A stretch of 64,000 nt of DNA. It comes from Ancylobacter sonchi. Lineage in GTDB: Bacteria; Pseudomonadota; Alphaproteobacteria; Rhizobiales; Xanthobacteraceae. The stretch spans positions 248,001 through 312,000 of the forward strand of contig NZ_JAHBGF010000036.1 in NCBI RefSeq assembly GCF_018390695.1, written 5' to 3'. Of this stretch, positions 57,198 to 64,000 are shown in pieces (positions within the stretch are counted from its first letter, which is position 1; each line of letters opens with the position of its first letter). Below the pieces are notes generated by a model. The model did not search any database, was not told the origin of the DNA, and saw nothing but the letters and a program-made list of their open reading frames with translations. A program made the translations under genes and the position numbers.

Positions 57198-58388
57198 ATG
57201 CACGCCCCCGCCGAGACCCCGCCCGCCCCTCCCGCTCCCGCCCTGCGCGCCTCGGTGGTCACCTCCGCCGTCGTCGCGGCGCTGGTCGGCTTCGGCGGCA
57301 CGCTCGCCCTCATCGTCGCCGCCGCCCAGGCGGTCGGGTCGAGCCCGGCACAGACCTCCTCGGCGGTGATCGGCCTCTGCCTGTCGATGGCGGCGACCTC
57401 CGCCTTTCTCGGCTGGCGCTACCGCATGCCGATCATCACCGCCTGGTCGACGCCCGGCGCGGCGCTGGTGGCCGGCTCGCACGGGCTCACCCCGTCGACC
57501 GCGGTCGGCGCCTATCTGCTCGTCGCGGCGCTCATCCTCGCCACCGCGGCGGTGAAGCCGCTCGGCGCGCTGGTGCAGCGCCTGCCGGTCGCCATCGCCG
57601 CCGCCATGCTGGCCGGCGTGCTGTTCCGCTTCTGCGCCGCCGTGTTCACCTCGGCGCAGGCCGATCCGCTGCTGGTGCTGCCGCTGGTGGTGCTGTTCCT
57701 CGTCGCCCGGCGCATCAGCCCGTTCGGCGCGGTGCTGGCGATCCTGGCGCTCGGCATCGCCTTCGCCTTCTTCCTCGGCCGCGTCGGGCCGCTGCCGGAC
57801 GCAATCCCGGCCCCCGCGCTCACGCTCATCTGGCCGCAATTCGACATGGAGGCGCTGATCGGCGTCGGGGTGCCGCTCTACATCGTCACCATGGCCTCGC
57901 AGAACCTGCCCGGCCTCGCGGTGCTGCAGGCCGCCGGCTACAGACCGCCGACCCCGCCGATCCTCGCCGTCACCGGCCTCTCCTCGCTGGTCACGGCGTT
58001 CTTCGGTTCGCTGACCTCGAACCTCGCCGCCATCACCGCCTCGATCTGCACCGGGCCGGATACCCATCCCGATCCGGCGAAGCGCTGGCTGGCGAGCCCG
58101 TTCTACGCGCTGTCCTATCTGGTGCTGGCCGCCGGCGGTGCCTCGCTGGTGGCGCTGATCGCCGCGCTGCCGCCCGGCCTCATCGCTGCCTTTGCCGGCC
58201 TCGCTTTGCTCGGGCCGCTGGTGAACGCGCTCGGCACCGCCATGGCCGATGCCCCTCGCCGTTTCCCGGCGGTGCTGACGCTGGCGGTGACCGCCTCCGG
58301 CGTGTCGATGCTCGGCATCGGCTCCGCCTTCTGGGGCCTCGCCGCCGGGCTGGTCGCGCTCGGCATCGACCGCGCCGGCCATCGCTGA
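57198..58388 (+). CDS. Benzoate/H+ symporter BenE family transporter
   Basis: A 396-residue membrane protein of about 11-12 segments resembling BenE/NCS2-like transporters. Typical blocks are VAALVGFGGTLALIVAAAQAVG, GWRYRMPIITAWSTPGAALVA, LPVAIAAAMLAGVLFRFC, VGVPLYIVTMASQNLPGLAVL, and FGSLTSNLAAITASICTGPD. Actual substrate is uncertain since no aromatic catabolism genes are nearby. Start is the ATG at 57198, before the first hydrophobic segment, with no strong ribosome site. The 227 bp upstream hold no gene. Confidence 0.88.
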   Translation: MHAPAETPPAPPAPALRASVVTSAVVAALVGFGGTLALIVAAAQAVGSSPAQTSSAVIGLCLSMAATSAFLGWRYRMPIITAWSTPGAALVAGSHGLTPSTAVGAYLLVAALILATAAVKPLGALVQRLPVAIAAAMLAGVLFRFCAAVFTSAQADPLLVLPLVVLFLVARRISPFGAVLAILALGIAFAFFLGRVGPLPDAIPAPALTLIWPQFDMEALIGVGVPLYIVTMASQNLPGLAVLQAAGYRPPTPPILAVTGLSSLVTAFFGSLTSNLAAITASICTGPDTHPDPAKRWLASPFYALSYLVLAAGGASLVALIAALPPGLIAAFAGLALLGPLVNALGTAMADAPRRFPAVLTLAVTASGVSMLGIGSAFWGLAAGLVALGIDRAGHR

Positions 58389-58490
58389 GGCCGCACACAC
58401 GGACCCGCGCAGGGACCGGCGCGGCCGCCTCGGCTTGCCCCACGCCCGATAAGCGGCTAATCCGCGTGCTTTCCGATGAAGGGGCGCAAC

Positions 58491-59570
<1,080 letters not shown>

Positions 59571-59584
59571 GCGGAGAACCGGAC

Positions 59585-60277
59585 GTGGCAAGTTCCCGCA
59601 CCGGCGCCCCCCGCATTGCCGTGCTGATCTCCGGGCGCGGCTCCAACATGATGTCGCTGATCGAAGCGGCGGCGGCGCCCGGCTTTCCCGGCGAGATCGC
59701 CTGCGTGATCTCCAACCGGCCGGAGGCGCACGGCCTCGTTCGGGCGCAGGCCTGCAACATCCCGGTCCGCGCCATCGACCATACGCTGTTCCGCGACGAA
59801 GCCGGCAAGCCGGACCGCGCCGCCTTCGACGCCGCCCTCGACGCCGCGCTGGAAGCCGAGGGGATCGACCTCGTCTGCCTCGCCGGCTTCATGCGGCTGC
59901 TCACCCCCGGCTTCACCCGCAGATGGCAGGGCCGGATGATCAACATCCACCCCGCCTTGCTGCCCAGCTTCAAGGGCCTGCACACCCATGAGCGGGCGCT
60001 GGCCGAGGGCGTGAAGATCCACGGCTGCACCGTGCATTTCGTCACGCCGGAAATGGACGTCGGCCCGATCATCATGCAGGCCGCCGTCCCGGTGCTGGAG
60101 GGCGACACGCCCGAGGCGCTCGGCGCCCGCGTGCTCAGGCAGGAGCACGTCATCTACCCGGCGGCGCTGCGCCTTGTCTGCGAGGGGCGCACCCGCATCG
60201 ATGGCAGCGTCGTGCGCGTCGACGAGTTCGAGCTCGACGCCCACGCTTTGGTGGTGCCGCCGGCGCCGGTCGGCTGA
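59585..60277 (+). CDS. purN: Phosphoribosylglycinamide formyltransferase
   Basis: GAR transformylase using 10-formyl-THF, third step of purine synthesis. The 230 residues contain ISGRGSNMMSLI, VISNRPEAHGL, LAGFMRLLTP, the catalytic Asn/His in NIHPALLPSFKG, HGCTVHFVTPEMDVGPII (with Asp) and the usual C-terminal RLVCEGR. Translation starts at a GTG (59585), with GGAG upstream. It ends 7 bp before the convergent cyclase-family gene. Confidence 0.96.
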   Translation: MASSRTGAPRIAVLISGRGSNMMSLIEAAAAPGFPGEIACVISNRPEAHGLVRAQACNIPVRAIDHTLFRDEAGKPDRAAFDAALDAALEAEGIDLVCLAGFMRLLTPGFTRRWQGRMINIHPALLPSFKGLHTHERALAEGVKIHGCTVHFVTPEMDVGPIIMQAAVPVLEGDTPEALGARVLRQEHVIYPAALRLVCEGRTRIDGSVVRVDEFELDAHALVVPPAPVG

Positions 60278-60284
60278 GCCGGCC

Positions 60285-61073
60285 TCAGTCGTAGAGCAAC
60301 GCCACCACCCGCGCCGGTGCCGCCGAGGCGCCCTTGATGCGCAGCGGGAACACCGCGACGTCGAAGCCATCAGCCGGCAATTGGTCGAGCCCGGCCAGTT
60401 GCTCCATGTGCCAATAGGGCTTGCGCCTTCCGACCAGATGCGCGGCCCAGAAGATTTCGCGGTCGTTCTCGGCGCGGCTGCGGCGGATCTGGTGGTGCAG
60501 CGGCACGTCCCAGCCCCATTGGTCGATGCCCATCACCTTCACGCCGTGGTCGATCAGCCATTCGGTGGCGGCGGCGCTCATGCCGGTGCCCAGCGTCCAG
60601 TAGTCCCGCGTGCCGAGGAAACGGTCGCGCCCGGTGCGGATCAGCGCGATGGTGCCCGGCCCGACGCTCGCCCCGCTCGCCGCGAGGCTGGCTTCGAGAT
60701 CGGCAACGGTGATCTCCTCGCCCTCGCCTTTGTGGGTCATGTCGAACACCACGCCCGGCCCGAAGCCCAGTTCGAGCGGCATCTCTTCGATGCTCGGCAG
60801 CCGCCGGCCCTCGGCGTCGGTCGGGCCGTAGTGCCAGGGCGCGTCGATATGGGTGGTGGCGTGCACGCCGAGGCGGGTGATGACGTCGTCTGCCCAGCCG
60901 GCGAAAGCACGCGGAAACAGCCGGAACGGCAGCTTGCCGATGAGGCGCACCAGCCAGCGGGCGCGGGCATGCGGGCGATGGGTGATCTTCACCCGCATGA
61001 AGGAGGGATCCGCCGGATTGTCGGCGATTTCCCGTGAGAGATCGACGATACGCGAAGGGCGCAGCCCGGTCAT
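60285..61073 (-). CDS. Cyclase-family metal hydrolase (kynurenine formamidase-like)
   Basis: A 262-residue protein of the cyclase family (PF04199), which includes kynurenine formamidase and isatin hydrolase. The metal site is the family motif H-x3-H-x-D-x3-H, seen in HATTHIDAPWHYG (H71, H75, D77, H81), and IVDLSREI is the usual opening. The C-terminal GFDVAVFPLRIKGASAAPARV is also typical. A substrate cannot be assigned; no tryptophan-catabolism genes are adjacent. Convergent with purN. Confidence 0.9.
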   Translation of the reverse strand: MTGLRPSRIVDLSREIADNPADPSFMRVKITHRPHARARWLVRLIGKLPFRLFPRAFAGWADDVITRLGVHATTHIDAPWHYGPTDAEGRRLPSIEEMPLELGFGPGVVFDMTHKGEGEEITVADLEASLAASGASVGPGTIALIRTGRDRFLGTRDYWTLGTGMSAAATEWLIDHGVKVMGIDQWGWDVPLHHQIRRSRAENDREIFWAAHLVGRRKPYWHMEQLAGLDQLPADGFDVAVFPLRIKGASAAPARVVALLYD

Positions 61074-61221
61074 TGCTCACCTCCGTGCGGGTGCGCGCCG
61101 GATGGCGGCGACGCAGCCTGCCGAATAGCCAAGGCGGGCGCCGGCGTCTTGCACGTTCCCACCGCGCCTTGCCGGATGGAAGTGAAGCAAGCCGCTTTCC
61201 CGAAGCCATCATCCTGAAGAC

Positions 61222-61311
61222 GTCATCCCGGACGGTCCGCGGGACCGATCCGGAATCGCGCAAGCATTGGCGAGCGATCCCGGCTCGAGGCTGCACTGTG
61301 GCCGGGATGAC
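61222..61311. repeat. Dispersed palindromic repeat A
   Basis: Ends are GTCATCCCGG (61222-61231) and CCGGGATGAC (61302-61311), perfect 10-bp inverted repeats bounding a 90-bp element. Internal GATCCGGAATC...GATCCCGG continues the pattern. A 15-base internal segment also occurs at 37285-37299. Confidence 0.75.
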
Positions 61312-61390
61312 AGCAAACGGCCGGCTCCCAAAGTCGCTCCCATGTCGAGGGCCGGGCTCGAAACGCGACGGCCACCAGTAGCCCCCTCAT

Positions 61391-61486
61391 CCTGAGGTGC
61401 CCGGCCATCGGCCGAGCTTTGAGGGATGCTCGTCCGGGTGCGCTTTACCGAACATCCTTCGAGACTCGCTGCGCTCGCACCTCAGG
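61391..61486. repeat. Dispersed palindromic repeat B
   Basis: CCTGAGGTGC (61391-61400) and GCACCTCAGG (61477-61486) are perfect inverted repeats; the interior contains CATCCTTCGAGACTCGCTGCGCTCGCA, itself partly palindromic, of a kind seen repeatedly in Bradyrhizobium-like and Xanthobacteraceae-like genomes (from memory). Confidence 0.7.
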
Positions 61487-61729
61487 GTCTGGCACGCAAT
61501 TCCCTCATCCCGTTGGGGAGAGGTGGCCCGCGAAGCGGGTCGGCGAGGGGGAGAAGACATTGGAGAGAAAAAATCCCCCTCCCCTACAGAAGGCGGGGGC
61601 TTGGACGCTCTTTCGGCAATTCCGGGCAGACACTCAGGATGAGCGGCGCCTTTGACCTTAAGGGCAAACGGCAGCGGACCTCGAAGCACGCAGCCCCTCC
61701 GCCGCCCGGCATCCCGAAAAGAGCCCCGT

Positions 61730-63877
61730 TCACCCCGCCCGCGCGATGCGCACCCGGTTGTCGTGCAGCGCCGCGCCGCCCACCGGCGCCACCGGGTCGG
61801 CGCCGGTCAGCGTGTTGATGCCGCGCCCGCCGACATGCTTGCCGTTCGGCCAGATCGATTCCGCCACCACCACGCCGCGCCGCAGCCCGTCGAAGATCGC
61901 CGCGTGCAAGGTCACCGTGCCGCGCGCGCTGGTGACCCGCACCTCATCCTCGTCGGCGATCCCGAGCCCGGCGGCATCGTCGGGGTGGATCATCAGCGTC
62001 GGCCGCTTCTCGCGGGCCAGCGAGCCGGGGGTCTCGGTGAAGGTGGAATTGAGGAAGCTGCGCGCCGGCGCCGTCACCAGCCGGAACGGGTACTCCGCCG
62101 TCGCCTCCTCGATCACCGCCCAGTGGTCGGGGAAGGCCGGCATGTCGGCGATCGGCCCGAACTTGCCCGGCGACTTGAACGGCACCTTGGCCCAGTCCGG
62201 CTTCAGGCGGAATTTGCCGTCCGGCCAGGAGAAGCCCTTGAGGAAGTGCGCCGTCTCGAAATCCGGCTGCACGTCGATGAAGTGCTTCGCCTCCAGTTCC
62301 TCGACGGTGCCGCGCCCGGTCGCCTGCAGTGTCCAGTCGACGATCTCGCGCGAGCTCATCTCGAAGCCGCGATGCCGCGCCCCCAGCCGCTCGGCCAGCG
62401 CACAGATCACCTCGTGGTTGGAGCGGCACTCGCCCGGCGGGTCCACCAGCTTGGGACCGAGGGTGACATACTGGTTGCCGCCGCCCTGATAGATGTCGTC
62501 ATGCTCGGTGAACATGGTGGCCGGCAGCACGATGTCGGCCATCACCGCCGTCTCGGTCATGAACTGCTCGTGCACCACGACGAACAGGTCTTCCCGGGCA
62601 AATCCGGCGCGCACCTTCTCCTGCTCCGGGGCGATGGTCACCGGGTTGGTGTTCTGTATCAACATCGCGGTCACCTTCGGACCGCCGGCGAGCGCCTCCT
62701 CCTCGCCGCAGAGGATGGCGCCGATGCGCGACTGGTCGAGCTGACGCGTCGCTCTGGCCTCACCGGTCACCCGATCGGTCTGACCATACACCTCACCGGA
62801 CAGCAGGTCGGTTCCTTCGATCAGACTCTTGTTCCAGCCGAAGATCGCCGAATTGGAATGGAAGGCGCCGCCGCCCTCATGCTGCCAGGCGCCAGTGATG
62901 GTCGGGATGCAGGTGACGGCATGCATGTTCACCGCACCATTGCGCGAGCGAGTGAAGCCGTAGCCGGCACGGATGAAGGTCCTCGGCGTCCGCCCGACAA
63001 GCCGAGCGAAATCAATGATTTCCGCGACGGGCAGCCCGGTGATCGCGCTCGCCCATTCCGGCGTCCTGTCGGCGAGATGCGCCTCGAACTCCTCGGCGTC
63101 GCGGGCATAGCGGGCAAGATAGGCCCGGTCGGCGAAGCCTTCTGCGAACAGCACATGCATGATCGCGCAGGCCAGCGCCCCGTCAGTGCCCGGGCGGATC
63201 ATGAGCGGGATATCCGCCTGCTCCATGGTCGGGGAGCGGTATACATCCACCACCGCGATCGGCGCGCCGCGTTCCTTGCGTGCCCTAACCGCATGAGTCA
63301 TCACGTTAATCTGGGTCGAGACCGGATTGGTCCCCCAGATGACGTTGAGATCGGCCCGCCCCATCTCACGCGGGTCCGGACCGGACAGCCGCCCGGCGCC
63401 GGCCATGAAGCCGGACCAGGCCGGATTGACGCAGATGCTTGAAAAGAAACGAGAATATCCCTTGGCATGCGTCAGCCGGTTGATGCCGTCGCGCATGACG
63501 AGACCCATCGTGCCGGCATAGTAATAGGGCCACACCGCCTCCGGCCCGTGCACCGCCTCGGCGGCACTGAACTTTTCGACAATGATATCAAGCGCTTCGT
63601 CCCAGGAGATCGGCTCGAAGGCGCCCGATCCCTTGGGGCCCGACCGTCGCAGCGGCTGGGTCAGCCGGTCCGGGTGATGCGCCCGCTCGGCATAGCGCGC
63701 CACCTTGGCGCAGATCACCCCGGCGGTGAAACTGTTGTCCCGCGAGCCGCGCACGCGGCCTATCCTGTTGCCGGATATCTCGATTTCCAGCGAGCAGGTG
63801 GACGGGCAGTCATGCGGGCAGGCGGAATGGCCGATACGCACGGACGGGTTCTTCGCAGGGGACGTATGCTGATTCAT
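61730..63877 (-). CDS. Molybdopterin-dependent oxidoreductase (DMSO reductase superfamily)
   Basis: A 715-residue molybdenum bis-MGD enzyme. The N-terminal [4Fe-4S] site is C-x3-C-x3-C-x27-C (C20, C24, C28, C56, in ACPHDCPSTC and GVICAK). The molybdopterin domains follow (YYAGTMGLVMRDGINR, NVIWGTNPVSTQINVM, PGTDGALACAIMHVLF, AGYGFTRSRNGAVN, IQNTNPVTIAPEQ) and the C-terminal molydopterin dinucleotide-binding domain (from about 590; LVTAPARSFLNSTF, DEVRVTSARGTV). There is no twin-arginine signal, so it is likely cytoplasmic. The electron partner and substrate are unknown. ATG at 63877 with a GGAG that lies in a terminator-like hairpin. Confidence 0.92.
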   Translation of the reverse strand: MNQHTSPAKNPSVRIGHSACPHDCPSTCSLEIEISGNRIGRVRGSRDNSFTAGVICAKVARYAERAHHPDRLTQPLRRSGPKGSGAFEPISWDEALDIIVEKFSAAEAVHGPEAVWPYYYAGTMGLVMRDGINRLTHAKGYSRFFSSICVNPAWSGFMAGAGRLSGPDPREMGRADLNVIWGTNPVSTQINVMTHAVRARKERGAPIAVVDVYRSPTMEQADIPLMIRPGTDGALACAIMHVLFAEGFADRAYLARYARDAEEFEAHLADRTPEWASAITGLPVAEIIDFARLVGRTPRTFIRAGYGFTRSRNGAVNMHAVTCIPTITGAWQHEGGGAFHSNSAIFGWNKSLIEGTDLLSGEVYGQTDRVTGEARATRQLDQSRIGAILCGEEEALAGGPKVTAMLIQNTNPVTIAPEQEKVRAGFAREDLFVVVHEQFMTETAVMADIVLPATMFTEHDDIYQGGGNQYVTLGPKLVDPPGECRSNHEVICALAERLGARHRGFEMSSREIVDWTLQATGRGTVEELEAKHFIDVQPDFETAHFLKGFSWPDGKFRLKPDWAKVPFKSPGKFGPIADMPAFPDHWAVIEEATAEYPFRLVTAPARSFLNSTFTETPGSLAREKRPTLMIHPDDAAGLGIADEDEVRVTSARGTVTLHAAIFDGLRRGVVVAESIWPNGKHVGGRGINTLTGADPVAPVGGAALHDNRVRIARAG

Positions 63878-63878
63878 G

Positions 63879-63911
63879 AAAAAGCGCTCCGCCACCATCG
63901 TAGCGGAGCGC
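63879..63911 (-). terminator. Hairpin with T-run just before the molybdopterin gene
   Basis: On the minus strand GCGCTCCGC (63903-63911), ten-base loop, GCGGAGCGC (63884-63892), then TTTTT. It reads as a terminator for the upstream partial gene, but its 3' arm also contains the GGAG that would be the ribosome site for the molybdopterin gene. Confidence 0.7.
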
Positions 63912-63939
63912 CTCTCTCATTGGAACGGCGTCAACGGGC

Positions 63940-64000
63940 TCAGTGCGAGCCGGAGACCACCGCCTCGGAACGACGGCTCTTCACGATCCAGCCAAAGGCC
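63940..64000 (-). CDS. 3' end of an unidentified gene (runs past window edge)
   Basis: The last 19 codons before a TGA stop at 63940-63942 read AFGWIVKSRRSEAVVSGSH. The hydrophobic start followed by a basic tail would fit the C-terminus of a membrane transporter, but there is too little to name a family. The assignment as a gene end rests on the frame being open and on the terminator-like hairpin just downstream. Confidence 0.45.
   Translation of the reverse strand, partial: AFGWIVKSRRSEAVVSGSH

Larger units (their letters stand above)
61074..61729. other. Intergenic region built of dispersed palindromic repeats
   Basis: About 650 bp without a gene. It contains three different inverted-repeat-bearing blocks: 61222-61311, 61391-61486 and one around 61501-61560 (CCTCATCCCGTTGGGGAGAGG...GGCGAGGGGGAGAA). 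All have the look of dispersed intergenic repeats common in Hyphomicrobiales genomes. Confidence 0.65.

Overview
The window is a GC-rich, gene-dense chromosomal segment of an alphaproteobacterium, almost certainly of the order Hyphomicrobiales (Rhizobiales). The evidence is a set of conserved neighbourhoods: a cysteine desulfurase followed by sufB with a divergent alpha/beta hydrolase; amidase, PBP1a and prfB next to rne; aroQ-accB-accC-aat with DUF2155 and the mitochondrial-type complex I subunit NDUFA12; and pgsA-like, perM, hdaA, ppk, ppx next to purM-purN. A Xanthobacteraceae-like host (Ancylobacter/Starkeya type) is my guess; genus-level placement cannot be made from the sequence alone. 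No rRNA, tRNA, intact insertion sequence, phage or CRISPR array is visible.

Layout. 1-2.5 kb: start of the suf Fe-S assembly operon (minus strand), with a palindrome resembling an Irr box in its control region. 2.6-10.2 kb: hydrolase, a small secreted protein, anmK (anhydromuropeptide recycling), tyrS and a giant AsmA/DUF3971-like envelope protein. 10.3-17.4 kb: peroxiredoxin, prfB, an Lrp/GST divergent pair, PBP1a and an AMIN-domain amidase. 17.4-20.9 kb: a 750-bp leader and rne. 21-29.3 kb: aminotransferase, M48 protease with TPRs, DsbA-like protein, aroQ, accB, accC, aat, DUF2155 and NDUFA12. 29.4-35.9 kb: MFS transporter, the B12-dependent ribonucleotide reductase nrdJ behind two NrdR-like boxes, and an orphan ATP-grasp protein. 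36-43 kb: GFA and GNAT proteins, two nearly identical cold-shock proteins in tandem, a glycine-zipper protein, maeB and a second large membrane-anchored protein. 43.3-54.7 kb: aspS, MgtC-like protein, DUF992 protein, rnd, an AT-rich unknown membrane protein, then a compact minus-strand operon (CDP-alcohol transferase, perM, hdaA, ppk, ppx). 55.2-56.2 kb: a roughly 700-bp composite tandem-repeat array. 56.2-64 kb: methyltransferase, BenE-like transporter, purM-purN, cyclase-family protein, a block of dispersed intergenic repeats, a molybdopterin oxidoreductase and the extreme 3' end of one more gene.

Most genes are core housekeeping: Fe-S assembly, cell-wall synthesis and recycling, translation (tyrS, aspS, prfB, aat), RNA decay (rne, rnd), fatty-acid initiation, dNTP supply, polyphosphate and purine synthesis. 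The least ordinary material is the composite repeat array at 55.3-56.0 kb, the AT-rich orphan membrane gene at 47.9-48.8 kb, the mosaic of intergenic palindromic repeats at 61.2-61.7 kb, and the regulatory palindromes before the suf operon and nrdJ. I found no clear new multi-gene system; the repeat array is the most unusual object.
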